Shown: positions 1 through 11,732 of the stretch, in pieces
How the letters are laid out: every line of letters starts with the position of its first letter
Numbering within the stretch: the stretch's first letter is position 1
Assembly: GCF_001632365.1 (NCBI RefSeq)
Contig: NW_024468552.1
Coordinates: 143,593 to 207,592 of the forward strand
Length of the DNA stretch: 64,000 bases
Direction of reading: 5' to 3'
Origin: Laetiporus sulphureus 93-53
Lineage: Eukaryota > Basidiomycota > Agaricomycetes > Polyporales > Laetiporaceae
Position numbers and translations under genes: made by a program
The notes under the pieces: generated by a model
The model's database searches: none
What the model was told of the DNA's origin: nothing
Seen by the model: the letters and a program-made list of their open reading frames with translations, nothing else

Positions 1-541
1 TGGGAAAACCCCGCGTAAGCAAAGCGGAACAATGTGAGCCTCTAAGTTGGTCCCGTGCAGACGATGTTTCAACTTTGATAGGTCCCACTGTACAGTGCGC
101 TAGCTCTTTCGGCCACCTGATCTGATGCAAACTGATACCCACAGGCCAGCGTCCCGCTGTGATCCTGCTCACTCTTCAGCACGGCGTCTAAGGCAGGAGT
201 CTTCAGTGCCGAGCGCCCCACGGCCGTGTTCCTCGGCTTCCCCATGGTTGCCGAAGATCGTGGCCCCCACCCCACCCCCATGATATCACGCAGCGCGCGT
301 GGAAGAATGTATCCGATCAAAAGGGTTAGCCGACGCATGCGCAGTCTTCACTATAGTTCCGGAGGAATCCCAAATCTCTTCGGGCCGCTGTCGAAACCCT
401 CTTAAAGAGCACCTGGGACGCACTACTTTCCTTTTTGTCGCCCGTCTGGCTCGCCCCCATCTTACGACACACGACCCGCTACGCCTTCACGACTGCATCT
501 CTCGCCATCTTGCTGTTAACGTTGATTGAAAATCCTCAGCA
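1..541. other. Intergenic, 5' flank of the hexose transporter
   Basis: No open frame here has codon patterns or a family match that I can defend. The stretch presumably carries the promoter and 5' leader of the transporter that starts at about 542. I see no clear TATA box, RNA gene or repeat in it. Confidence 0.5.
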
Positions 542-2567
542 ATGGCCGTATTCTTCCACGTGTGAGTGTTCGCCGCTATCACTTCAAACCGATTCTACTG
601 GGCTAGAGAGGCATCTCCACTGGAGTGGAGACGATGTGCTTCCGCGAAAGTGGGGCGTCCGTACTGTATTGCCGAGCATTTATCGCGTCACCGCTCATTG
701 CAACCACCTTCGCAGATGAGCCATCTCGCCAGCCACCCTCTCACTATGTCGCTGTCTGAGCACACGCCCAAGGTTATCGATGCTGACCCTATTCTCATAG
801 GCAGGGAGTACCCATCGGGTACTTAGCCGTCGCGCTGGCTCTCATTGCCTCGATGGGAGGCTTCATCTTCGGTTACGACACGGGTCAAATTTCCGACATC
901 CTGATTATGGAGGACTTCCTCCTCCGTTTTGGTAATTGTCAAACGCCAGGCGATGCTAACAGCTGTCATTTCACGAACGTGCGCGAAGGGCTCATTGTTG
1001 CCCTGCTCTCCATCGGTACCCTCGTCGGCTCGCTTTTAGGCGCTCCGACCGCTGATTTTCTGGGTCGGCGATACGCCATGGTCGCGGAAAGCATGGTGTT
1101 TTGCGTCGGCGTCATCATTCAAATCTCTACCAATCATGTTTGGCAGCAGTTCGCTGTCGGCCGTATGATTGCTGGCTTTGGTGTCGGTGCGCTAAGCGCG
1201 GCGGTCCCTATGTACCAGGCAGAAACGGCGCCTAGCCAGATCCGTGGTACACTGACTGCGACCTATCAGTTGTTCATCACGTTCGGTATCCTCGTTGCCT
1301 GTAAGTGGCACGCCAGACACATGACACCATACGTTGACTAATGCTGGCGCTTTCTCAAGACTGTATTTCCATCGGCGCGCGCTACATCGGCGGCGCAGGA
1401 TCATGGCGTACGGTCGTCGGTATCTCTTTCGTGTGGCCGATGATCCTATCGGTCGGAATCTTGTTCATGCCGGAGTCGCCCCGATGGCTCACGAAACGCG
1501 AACGCTATGATGAGGCGCGGCGCTCGCTCGCGCTTGTTCGTGGTGTGCCTGTGCAGGAAGCGGCTGACCATTTTGTCATTAGCCGCGAGCTGGAGGAGAT
1601 GCGTGGGGCTGTCGAGTATGAGAAAAATGTGCAGGCTGGCTGGTTGGACTGCTTTACGCTCGAACGCAAACAACTCTACCGGACATGCCTCATCGCGACG
1701 TTGCAGATGTTCCAGCAGCTCACGGGCGCCAACTATTTCTTCTACGTAAGTGACTGATCTTTGTTCGTAGTTGATGTCCCTGACGCTAATCACTCTTCAA
1801 CGCAGTACGGTGCAACGATCTTCAAATCTGTCGGCATCAGCGACTCGTACATCACGCAGATCATCCTCGGCGCCGTCAACTTTGGCTGTACGTTTGGCGG
1901 TCTGTACGTCATGGAGAAGTTCGGGCGTCGTTTCCCGCTCATCGTCGGTGGCGTGTGGCAGTCGTGCTGGCTCTTCGTGTTTGCGGCCGCCGGCACGGCG
2001 AAGGATCCCCAGACCAACGAGTCCATTGGCAAGCTGATGATTGTCTCTGCGTGCCTGTTCATCCTTGGCTATGCGATGACGTGGGCGCCCGGCATCTGGA
2101 TTCTTGTCGGCGAGACGTTTCCGACGCGGACGCGTGCGAAGCAGGCTGCATTGGCGACGGCAAGCAACTGGCTGTGGAACTTCCTTCTCGCGTTCTTCAC
2201 GCCGTTCATCACAGAGGCGATCGCCTACCGCTATGGATTCGTGTTTGCCGCATGCAACCTGACCGGTGCGGTCATCGTGTATTTCTTCCTGTATGAGTCG
2301 TCCGACCTGTCGCTTGAGAGCGTCGACATGGTGTGTTGACTTCTTTATGCATCTTTTGTTCGTATATCTCACATGCGATGTTCGCCATAGATGTACAGCG
2401 ATCCTTACTGCAAGCCGTGGACGTCTCGCAATTGGGCGCCGCCGGGCTTCAGCTCGCGCCAGGACCTCGTCGAGCAGACGCGTGCAGCAGAAATGCGCAA
2501 GCCGCTTGCGGAGGGTCACGAAGAGCGTATCGAGAAGACATCCGATCATCGTGCAGAGAAAGTATGA
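542..2567 (+). CDS. MFS sugar (hexose) transporter
   Basis: Sugar/H+ symporter of the major facilitator family, about 535 aa, expected in the plasma membrane. Exons that keep frame: 542-561, 801-1300, 1360-1745, 1806-2330 and 2391-2567. Family signatures are clear: GGFIFGYDTGQIS in the first membrane segment, DFLGRRYAM in loop 2-3, PESPRWL after segment 6, QQLTGANYFFY in segment 7, EKFGRR in loop 8-9 and the VGETFPTRTRAKQ region near segment 10. The C-terminal exon gives a charged hydrophilic tail. The first exon (MAVFFHV) is the weakest part: it is only 20 nt and is joined through a 239-nt intron that has a ctgac branch-like sequence near its end. An ATG at 748 leads to a short frame that stops before the first membrane segment. 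Sugar specificity cannot be read from the sequence; glucose/hexose is inferred from the overall pattern. Confidence 0.9.
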
Positions 2568-3902
2568 CTTCCCGGCTCGTTCTTCCTGTGACGCACACCA
2601 TGCGGACTCTCTCAACAGATCGCTCTGTCCGGGTTTGCTGTACTTGTGTTGTGGTCGGTATCTCGTCCGCGATAGGTCCTGCGTGTGTCTCCCAGCGCTG
2701 TGTTTCGCGCGTGTCTTTCTCGGATGTTTTGTTTATGACGGATGTGTGCTACGTGTATTGTACTATGTAATGCTTTTTCCCAAATTGTAGGCGTAGATTT
2801 CACTAATGGATCGTGACCTACAGGTTCTGATGTCACTCAAGTCCGTATTTTGTGTGCGACTCCATTTCGTGGTCAGCGCTGAGCGGCATTGGAGCGAGTC
2901 GCATGGTCCGAGTACTACGATAATGTCCCGCCATGCTCGGCGAGCTGTCCGTGTGGCCACCCGCAACCCGCTTACATAAGTGGTTCAGCCACATCTCTCC
3001 AGCTGCCAGTACTGGCTACTCCCAGTCTCCTATGGTGGTTGTCTGTTTTTATATTCTTGGAACCTGTACAGCTCCTTAATCAAAAACTCTCAATAGCATC
3101 AATTGAACATCATACGTTGATCGGGTCTCCCAATTCGATGACTGCCATTTCCGCCCTCATCAGCTAGTACGATGGACTCATGATGATGGCTTTTGGAACT
3201 CTGGAATAGACTTGCCTTTATTCATCCCGTAGCATTCTATCTCTATAACATCAAAAATCAAAATCCGAGTCATCCCATGGTCGGTGGAAGCTCCACATTT
3301 CCTTGTTCTGTGCCTGCGCCGAAATCATCTACTCCACACTCATGCTGGTGAGTGCGGCTTGTGAGCGGTACGGGTTCATTTTATCACTTGTCAGCACAGC
3401 ACGGATCATGCGGCTTCTTCGGTGCTGCCTGGCCAGCGCTCCGTTTCGTTCGTGATGGGCTTGTGCATTTGCTTCCGCTTCCGCGCCCATGTCGATTGCG
3501 ATTTAAACCACTGATCTTTCTCTGCGAAACCAGCTCGCCCCTATCAAAATGTCTTGAGAACAAGCGGCTCACTTATAGCTCATATACAAAGAGGAATAAA
3601 GTGAGAGTCTAAACAGCAGTAACAGGACTTTTTCTGCCAGTGAAGTATATCAATGGTATGCTTGGATGCCTTCGAGGCTAGAGTGCCTTCGGATGTGTCG
3701 CGTATCGAAACGTCCACTTCGAGCCAGAGCCACTTCGGATATCGACAAAGGGGAGACACGAGACTGTCGGATGTTGCGTCGGATACCTGGTTTTAGATGG
3801 AAGCGGCGGACTCGCGAGCACGACGAGATACCTATCTTCTGCGTCCACCATTAACGACTCCAGCGAATAGCGCTCCTGTGCGCCAGACTGTTAGACTGAA
3901 GG
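2568..3902. other. Intergenic, no gene recognised
   Basis: About 1.3 kb between two genes on the same strand. Short open frames occur but show no recognisable domain, splice pattern or membrane segment. It contains the transporter 3' end and the promoter of the following DUF6534 gene. The start codon of that gene lies at 3903. Confidence 0.5.
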
Positions 3903-5561
3903 ATGGATATTGGGCCTTAGTATGTTCAGATCTGCTGATGTCGTCGCCGTTATATTGAATATGATCGTGCTCTGTTACAGTTTTGGTGCCTTAACGTTTG
4001 GCATCTTATTCAACATCCTTTTATATGGTGCCGTCGTCCCTGCGTACTATCATTACGCTCTATCGCGTAGAAAGTAAGTGCTCACGGTTGATCTACTACT
4101 GGCGTGACGCCTGTTGACGAGCATAGTAGAGCGCAAACATGGCTACATTCTTACGTCAGTTGAATTCGCGTCACTCGTATTCAAATATAGCTGAATTGTC
4201 AACTGTAGGTTCTATTCTTGTTTATTGCCGACACAGCACACACAGCATTTGCCGCAGCCTATTTATACGACGCTCTCATAGTTCATTTTGGTATGTCAGC
4301 GTCGCCTCAAGGGGTTCGTAACGGACCATCCTCAAGCTCCTTTTATAGGTCGTATTACCTTGGAGCAATTGACATGGTGTAAGTCTGTCTCACTGCGTAG
4401 TGCAACAGATAACAATGATCTAACTGTAGTGCTGACGATGTTCAGTGTCCACAACAGGTAGGTTGTGCCTAATCAAGGTCATACATTTGCGCACTGAGCT
4501 TCTTTCTCTTTAGTTCCCCCGATAACGGTGCGTAGCCTCGCAGAACCATCCACTCATGCTCATCGTCTATCTGTGATAGGGTATCATTTCTTGTGCCGTA
4601 CAGCTCTTTTTTACCTTCCGGGTGCGGAAATTAAGTGGTCAATTGTGGTTGGCGATCATGATCGCTGCCCTCGCGATTGTCTCCATGTGTGCGTATACCA
4701 GCCGCTGTTCCCAATTACCGGATTTTCTGACAACGTCTATTTGATGTCAAGTGTGCTCATTGGCTTGTGTCATTGCTCTTCGCTGGCCTGGCTATGGCCG
4801 CTATACCGATTTGCAGGGACCAGCAGTGAAGGTGCCTGCCGTGATCTGGCTCGCGACTGGTCTCGCGGCCGATTTTCTTATTACGTTCTCGCTTGTCTGG
4901 CATTTGGTGTGTGATTCGGAAAGGCTCTTTAGTATGCTTATTAAAGGTCGTGACAGAAACCTAAACGAACTGGTTTTCCCTCGACGGACTTGCTGATCAA
5001 TCGCATAATTCGCCGTAAGCATGATCTATAATATTCCTTATCCCGTTTGTGTTCACGATTTGCTCAATAATAGTGACCATTGAGACCGGCTTGCTTACGA
5101 CAAGCTGGGCCCTTACCGATCTCATACTGTACCTAGCATCTGTAAGAGAATTCTCTGACTGCAATGTACGAAACTCCTTGACTCAACACGGATTACTATA
5201 GAACACAGACACGTGCGTACATTGTCATGACAACTTTCGATTCCTAGTCATCTCATATGTCTGAGCCACCAGCCACCTCTTTTTTAACTTCTCTCTCGCA
5301 AAATTGTATACGATTCTGGTTATGTCCAGCCTGAATGCTCGAGATTCCTGGAAGCCTTCCTACGTAGAGGACACAGACCTCTCATGGAACGCACAGGCCG
5401 GCTACCCCGACACATTCATGTCCATGGTAAGCCGCCTTTGTTCCACGGTTCATAACAGCCCAGCTGAGCTAATCATTGCCGTTCGCTAGCAGAATACGGA
5501 TGGTGCCAGGCTGGATACGACTATGGTGAATAAATCCACTTGCCGACCATCGATCATATGA
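3903..5561 (+). CDS. DUF6534-domain multipass membrane protein
   Basis: Basidiomycete-specific membrane protein of the DUF6534 type, about 301 aa, function unknown. I could join 14 exons in frame: 3903-3919, 3981-4073, 4127-4154, 4209-4290, 4349-4378, 4430-4444, 4514-4527, 4580-4688, 4752-4906, 4957-5014, 5074-5141, 5202-5212, 5273-5426, 5490-5561. The product begins MDIGPYFGALTFGILFN and shows the family landmarks in order: an IADTAHTAFAA helix, QLFFTFRVRKLSG, IWLATGLAADFLITFSL, a TDLLINRIIRLTIETGLLT segment and the terminal LAKLYTILVMSSLNAR motif. This is the usual seven-helix layout with a short polar tail. Exons of 11, 14, 15 and 17 nt make automatic prediction likely to fail. The donor at 4445 (gtgtcc) is weak, but it is the one that restores frame. 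The nearest neighbour is a second family member, convergent on the other strand. Confidence 0.82.
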
Positions 5562-6263
5562 AGTGATGCTGCCTTCCTCAGTGCGTTGGGCGTGACAGGA
5601 GTCAGACGCTACAGTCGACGTATACCACGGACAAGATTCAGTCGACAGATACTAGTAACGGCCAGCCGTGATTGTTGACGTGAGTGAATACGTGTTTTGG
5701 TCGAGCGAGCATGGAATATTCTTGGTTTCGGGATGCTTCGTGTCTCATGTTCAGTTTGCAGAATGACTGTGTAGCGGTGTTGGTATATTGATATGTGCAT
5801 GTTGTCGAAGCACTGATAAATATGTGTTTACAATACATGCTGCACTATGATAATACACTTTGATGAAAGAGAACGAATGTCGGCAATGCTGATGGGGATA
5901 CATATGTATAACTGCATATTGTTTGGGCATAGAAACCAATTCAATGATGGAGCGGATAGCAAAGGTCTGTGGTATGAACTCGACCGTCACATCCACTGGA
6001 GATGCCCTGATGGGTATAGTCACAGACGTGCTGTTGATGGGTGGAACCGCTACATCTGACGAAGGCCGAGATGCATTCTGTCCGCAAGTGTTACGTTGAT
6101 GTATGCTGTTGAGACTGAGACTCAGTGAACGCTTTGAGACATTTCGGCGACCGAGATGCGAGGCATGTTCGATGTTGACATGAGTGGGTCGACAACAGTA
6201 GAGAACTATCAAATTCAGCAATCAGCTCGGCGCGCTCGATGATGATGGAGATCAGATCATGCA
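5562..6263. other. Intergenic between the convergent DUF6534 genes
   Basis: About 700 nt shared by two facing 3' ends. Minus-strand open frames here (for example around 5751-6221) follow the stop of the second DUF6534 gene. They look like untranslated trailer rather than coding sequence. Confidence 0.45.
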
Positions 6264-8110
6264 TCACACCTGTGCAGAGGCAGGGTCCGCCTCGCAAGTG
6301 CCAGATGAAACGGAATAAGGAAGTTTGATGTTGTTGCAGTGTCTTTCTCCCGCCCGCGGAGATATGGGCTCAAGGATTGTTGTGCGCGCGTTGAGGTTGG
6401 CAAGGAGTGAGTTTACGTAGACTATAGATATCGTTGAGTTGATGGGCAGATGGATGAGACGCCCGACGTACATTTGCTGAGGACAAAGTAGAAAGCGAAA
6501 TAAACGAACATGTGAGGAAGGACGGTGAACTGAGAGTTACGGTGCATCAGCACAGGCAGGCAGTAGTCAGATAGATTCTGCTATTACCGTGATGAGACAC
6601 AAGAGTGCGCATACGCTGTTCCGCGATATCTCATATGAGCCTACACGATGATGACAGGACAACCGATCCGCACCTGGGGAACAAACCAGTATTGATGCTG
6701 TACAGCATGAGGACTGATATAACAGAGTCCGTTCTTTGAATGCGGCAGATTTTAGTCCAATCTTCCCCACCCGAAGACCCTACAACACACCTTCTGATAC
6801 CAGTTCGCAAGCGCCGCAGCAGTAGACACTGAGACACGGTGATCGTGCCGTCTACGACCACTTCAAATGCAAATCCGACGTATAGGCTCCACTGAAAAGG
6901 TGCAGGGCATGAGCATGTTCCAATCAAGACAGGATGTCAGCCTAACCGAGAAGTGGTGGACATCTTGGTATGAAGCGCTTTGCAGGCTGTACGGCTGCAT
7001 GAGCAAACTGATTATGCGTGCTCAGCAGTGTCACTTACCCCCTGATGGCGAAGTCTACGTGATTTGAAGATCAACATGGCAGACTCCGAATCTATAGCCC
7101 AAAAAGCAATACTTACAAAAACCATCGCCTATAGCGCAACCATCAGGACGATCATCGGATACAATTACAGAATCAGTCTTACCCGCAACATACAGAGATA
7201 ATACACCCTGTGCTTCGATTCAATGAGGAGTCCACCCGTAGGCGAGAACTCACCCACGACGGAGAGCGGAAAGATAAGAGATCTTCCGCTGACTACACAA
7301 TAAGAATCAGTCCTCCAGTGTGAATGGATTATAGAAAAACGACCGACGTTTCCATAAGCGGTGACTGAAAACTCTACGTAAAGTCTAGTCAACAATTAGG
7401 CGGACATCTCTAGCACTACGCCATGACTTACCCTCGCACAATGATATTGCTGACATTCTTCGCGATACGGCTCAGCGTCGGCATCGACTAAATTGTGATC
7501 AGACACTGACCGACACCATTATCATTGCCTAATTCGCATATTAAAACTTGCATTGTGCTCCAAGTTCGACGCGACTTACCATGATACTCCTAGAAGGGAT
7601 AGAACCGATATGTGTTAATTGCAAGATCGGAGTTCGAGGATGAATCTTACCAGACTGGCCTCTCAACTATGAAAGGATCGGCATAGTTTGTTACCATGTA
7701 GAAGTACATCGAGTACGTAATGAGCGAAACGTGTAAGCTGTCAAAGATCCTTCCGCGGCACGACAGGTTAGTGCGATCGAGACGAAGATGGGAAGCAAGC
7801 AGCGGTAAGCACCATAAGACGAAGACCTGGGTCCAGAACAGAATCAGTTATCGATGCTACCAATCGAGAATCGAGATCGCCATTCGCTCACTAGATATTT
7901 GAGCAGTGGCGGGTCCGTGTGGTGCCACTTGAAGTAGAGGTAAGTCTGCAGGCTTGTAATGCCGTACAAGCTATCCAACTTCTCTTTTAAACCGTGATAT
8001 CATTGCAAAGTTGCACATAAGACCCACATGGCAGTCACAAAGTGCCCGAGGAACGCCGCTCCCAGCGTGCTGTTGAACTCGACATGTACAGCAAGCGGCG
8101 CATCCTCCAT
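6264..8110 (-). CDS. DUF6534-domain multipass membrane protein, second copy
   Basis: Second DUF6534 family member, transcribed toward the first. It starts at ATG 8110 (MEDAPLAVHVEF). Exon 1 is 8110-8028 and exon 2 is 7970-7892, giving FLGHFVTAILYGITSLQTYLYF. Later exons give a VFVLWIFDSLHVSLITYSMYFYMVTNY block (joined by splicing), VGFAFEVVVDGTITVSQCLLL near 6880, TDSVISVLMLYSINTG near 6730 and the family C-terminal motif VYVNSLLANLNAR near 6400. The frame stops at 6264 after a polar tail. The middle exons between about 7640 and 6930 are not fully resolved, so the exact protein is uncertain. A TATATAT lies 81 nt upstream of the start. Function is unknown. The family is expanded in Agaricomycetes, and two neighbouring convergent copies suggest local duplication with inversion. 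Confidence 0.75.
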
Positions 8111-8190
8111 CGAGACGGAGATGAGATGCAGGACAGCGATTTGTCCAGCTTGGCGGAACGTTGAGGCTTAAGCTAGAGGGAAGCTCTCGG

Positions 8191-8197
8191 TATATAT
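8191..8197 (-). promoter_or_regulatory. TATA-like element upstream of the minus-strand DUF6534 gene
   Basis: The sequence TATATAT sits about 81 nt upstream of the start codon at 8110 on the minus strand, a plausible core-promoter distance. This is inferred from position only. Confidence 0.4.
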
Positions 8198-9823
8198 CGC
8201 GGTGCTTGTTTGGCGACTTGTGGGGAATGGTCCGCGATCAGATCTGACGCTTGTGCGGCGGTTGACAATTTAGCCATCTATGCAACGTTGCATGCCGAGT
8301 TTGAATGAGATCCATGTGGACGGAGACATGCTCTGGGAGATTATAGCCGGCGGCAGGGATCCGTGCACGGTTTTACGTACAGTACACAGCCCGCAGGAAT
8401 GCACCAGCTGATTGTGCGGCCAAGAGCTCACAGCAACCGCGGCGCGGCGTGGCCGTCACTGTCATCGGGCATGCGGCACACACTACCTTGAATTCACATT
8501 GTCATCGAAGACACATCATTCCGCACTGCAACCTTGCGGTCAGACGAAGATTATGATTGAATCATGTCCTGACCAAGCAGGAGCCACCCGCCTTTGCGAA
8601 CTAACTAGCTCTGTCCAGTCGCAACATGATCCTGATGCTATAAATACGTACGTGTGCACATGGTCGCTCGGGTACCTTCATAGCATGTCCACTTTTCATG
8701 CATTCGCCAAGTGGATCACCGCGATGCGCACGGCTTCACAGGTGAACGTTTATGGTTCAAAGGAACGAAGGAGGTCGGCTGTTACTGCTTAATGTCATCG
8801 CGCATGTGCAGAGGTACATGCCCGGAACCCGAGTGCCCTTGATGGATGAATGTGATCGTTGCCCGACGAAACGGAAGTATAGGTACCTCGATTTCCTGTC
8901 AAGTTTCCAAGGGACCTGTTGGAGACGCGGTTTCATATAGTTTAGCCTGTGCACGCCAGCAACGTTGGAATTTTGGGCGTCAAATCCAGGCTACATTCCC
9001 GACATGAGAGGATCAAACAGCGGGAATGCAAGGAACTTATTGAGGCTGACCGTATCTGAGATGGTACAACCCGGCTCGGTGATGAGTACGCAACTGGTGA
9101 TTACCCGAGACAACAGACAACAGAACACTGTTGCAAATTTGAAAGGGGTGATGGTACATGCAAAATACCGAACTGCATCTCGGGCACAAGGCAGGCAAAA
9201 ACCAGCACACAGTTTTGGCTGAGTCCTGTACGGCAATTTGCCTTCCAAAGATCGAGCGGATATCGAGGATGGCCTGAGGTAAACTTTTTCCCCACGCGGG
9301 AGTCTCAATCCTCGTTAGACAGAAAGAAACCGGTGGTGGCAAGCTAAGTTCTTTGCCCAGGCCCCAGGCCCGTGGCATGAGAGTAAATAGATCTAGTAAT
9401 CGGGCATAGCCACAGCTAGCTAGAATAGGAGGGGTACCGGAGTCAATATTGTGAGCCTTCAATGCCGTTTCAGACATACCGTTGACAGATTGAGGAAGGA
9501 ATGACACGGCGCCTTCAGGACGTCTCGTTTCTGACAAGTCTCAGCGGGTGATTGCAGACTTCATGATAAGACTCTATGGCGACTGGCAGATCCATGATAC
9601 GGTAGCAAGACAATTCAAGATGTCTTCAAGTTCGAATTGAGTTCGAAAGCAGCGGTAGTGTCTGAGCTTATGAGCGCCCACTGATATGTACACGTGATCG
9701 CGACTGATGAGCGCTTCGCAATCGCGTTAGAATGAGGAGGATATCATTCAGTCGAACGCTTGAGATGCTCGCCTTGACAACTTCGCGAGCAGCGCCGGTA
9801 AAGGCATCATACACACCTTTATC
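8198..9823. other. Intergenic, divergent promoters of DUF6534 and HAL2 genes
   Basis: About 1.6 kb between divergent genes. Several unbroken frames of 60-166 codons occur (the longest on the minus strand at 9037-9537). None shows a domain, a convincing start or flanking splice sites, so I call no gene here. Confidence 0.5.
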
Positions 9824-11239
9824 ATGTCTCTCACCTACTCGACTGAGAGGCAGGTCGCCATTGCCGCCGTGAGGAGAGCCTGTGCGCTCACTTCTTCTGT
9901 TTTCAACAAGCTCGTTCGGAACGAGACGTTGACGAAGGATGACAAGAGCCCTGTCACTGGTGAGTTTATGAGCTATCTTACACCGTGCATCTCATTGGAA
10001 GTTTCTTATACGGAGAGATGAAGTTTGGATTGGATGCTCATTTGTTGGCTGGCAGTCGCGAGCTGAGGCGCTCATCGCCGTCCAGCCAGTTTCATGAAGT
10101 TTGCATTAAACGTTGTTCTTACATCTATTTTACGTATCGAGTCTCAGGAACATCTGTCGCTTACATATCATTTCATCAGTCGGTGACTTCTCTGCCCAAG
10201 CTGTCGTCAACATCATCCTCGGGCGCACATTCCCCAAAGACCCTATCGTCGGTGAAGAAGACTCTGCCGACTTACGCGGAGATTCCAGCGCATCGCTGCG
10301 AGAGCGTGTGGTCGAACTTGCGAATGAGGCGTTAACTGCACCTCTGCAAACGGGAGAGAAGGAGCAGTGGGGCCTGGGCCCCTCCAACGCCCGAACAGCG
10401 GAAGAGCTCATGGATGCCGTCGATCGCGGTAACTACCCTGGCGGGCGCACAGGACGTAAGACATCTTCCGGCTCCTGCATATACCTACTCGAGCTCACAT
10501 GCATGATTAGGCATGTGGACGCTGGACCCCATCGACGGCACGAAGGGATTCCTGCGCGGAGAGCAGTACGCAGTCTGCCTCGCGCTCCTCGTCGACGCAC
10601 GTGTCCAACTCGGCGTCATCGGGTGCCCCAACCTCCCCGTCGACCCCGCCAACCCTTCCGGCGCACGAGGCTGTATCTTCGTCGCCGAGCGCGGGCACGG
10701 CGCGTATCAAATCCCGGTGTCAGCGTCGGAGGCGGCCGCAGGGGCGGAGCGGCGCCTGGTGATCCCGTCGTTCGCGCCCGACCAGCTGAGCTTGCTCGAG
10801 AGCGTGGAGAAGGCGCACTCGAAGCTGTCGTTCAACGAGCGCGTGGCGCATCTGCTTGGCGTGACCCGCCCGCCGACCCGCATGGACAGCCAGGCGAAGT
10901 ACTGTGCGCTCGTGAGGGGCGAGGGTGGGGTGTACCTCCGGATGCCCACTGGCACAGGGTACAAGGAGAAAATTTGGGTAAGCCTTTGTTGATGAGCCCT
11001 GTGTGATTGGAAACCATACTCACTGCCATCAGGATCATGCTCCTGGGTCGGTCCTTGTCGAAGAGGCGGGCGGTGTGATTACAGACTCACGCGGAGAGCC
11101 GCTGGACTTCGGTTTGGGGAGAACCCTTGGAGAAAACTATGGAGTTGTCGCAGCCGGAAGGGACGTGCACTCCAGGGTCATCGAGGCGGTGAAGCGTGCC
11201 AAGGAGGAAGAGGCGAAAGGGGATGCTCAGGGACAGTAA
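9824..11239 (+). CDS. HAL2: 3'(2'),5'-bisphosphate nucleotidase (HAL2/MET22 type)
   Basis: Mg2+-dependent, Li+/Na+-sensitive phosphatase that turns 3'-phosphoadenosine 5'-phosphate into AMP. It clears the by-product of sulfate assimilation and protects RNA-processing enzymes. About 361 aa from exons 9824-9959, 10180-10455, 10511-10977 and 11033-11239, all in frame. The inositol-monophosphatase-fold motifs are present in order: KDDKSPVTVGDFSAQ, the metal-binding DPIVGEED, WTLDPIDGTKGF, and a C-terminal DHAPGSVLVEEAGG metal site. The last motif is usually DHAAG in this family; here the second Ala is Pro. The first intron is long for this locus (220 nt). Length and motif order match the fungal cytosolic enzymes. 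Two tRNA genes follow within 300 nt on the same strand. Confidence 0.93.
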
Positions 11240-11311
11240 TTAAATCTGGATGCGCTATTGAGCTTCCGAGTTTCTGACTATCCATTTATAATTCTCCGCC
11301 ACAAGGCGATC

Positions 11312-11382
11312 GCGTGTGTGGTGTAATGGTAACATAGGGTCTTCCCATGGCCCTGCCTCGGGTTCGATTCCCGGCGCACGCA
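11312..11382 (+). tRNA. tRNA-Gly (anticodon CCC)
   Basis: A complete 71-nt cloverleaf. The acceptor stem is GCGTGTG/CGCACGC with one G-U pair and discriminator A. The anticodon stem GGGTC/GGCCC closes the loop TTCCCAT, and the T-arm loop is GGTTCGATTCC. There is no intron. A T4 run follows about 20 nt downstream and could serve as the RNA polymerase III terminator. Confidence 0.93.
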
Positions 11383-11530
11383 TGCCATGTTCCAAATGAT
11401 CCCTTTTCTCATCTGCGTATTATAGGGGGAAAAAACACTGATCTTCTTTATGTAGTGCGATAGATTCTTTGACAAAATTGTGTCAAGAATATATTGCGGC
11501 TAAATATAATTCAGAGTAAATTTTGTGTTG

Positions 11531-11602
11531 TCCGATATGGTGTAACGGCTAACATTGCCGCCTTTCACGCGGCAGCTCGGGGTTCGATTCCCCGTATCGG
11601 AG
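11531..11602 (+). tRNA. tRNA-Glu (anticodon UUC)
   Basis: A complete 72-nt cloverleaf. The acceptor stem is TCCGATA/TATCGGA with discriminator G. The anticodon stem GCCGC/GCGGC carries the loop CTTTCAC, and the T-arm is GGGGTTCGATTCCCC. There is no intron. A T6 run begins a few bases downstream (about 11607), a good RNA polymerase III terminator. It lies 148 nt after the tRNA-Gly gene on the same strand. Confidence 0.95.
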
Positions 11603-11606
11603 TGCA

Positions 11607-11612
11607 GTTTTT
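11607..11612 (+). terminator. RNA polymerase III terminator of tRNA-Glu
   Basis: A run of six T bases directly follows the tRNA-Glu 3' end, the usual fungal Pol III stop signal. Confidence 0.6.
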
Positions 11613-11732
11613 TGCTGTTGTTGTCGACCTCGATATACAGTAATGGGCCTCGCAGCAATCTCATCCACTCAGACAGAAATAAGAGCACGTTACTTGGGAA
11701 TGCAATATGCAGTATATACATTAAATGTCTGT

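Noticed and set aside
748..826. ATG at 748 as start of the hexose transporter
   Set aside because: Its frame stops at 826 before the first membrane helix, and no donor/acceptor pair of usual length joins it to the main exon.
1797..2615. 272-codon open frame antisense to the hexose transporter
   Set aside because: It lies opposite conserved transporter exons, crosses two of their introns and is Arg-rich, as expected for a shadow of a GC-rich gene.
9037..9537. 166-codon minus-strand frame between DUF6534 and HAL2 genes
   Set aside because: No domain, membrane pattern or splice context. Composition does not resemble the real genes nearby.
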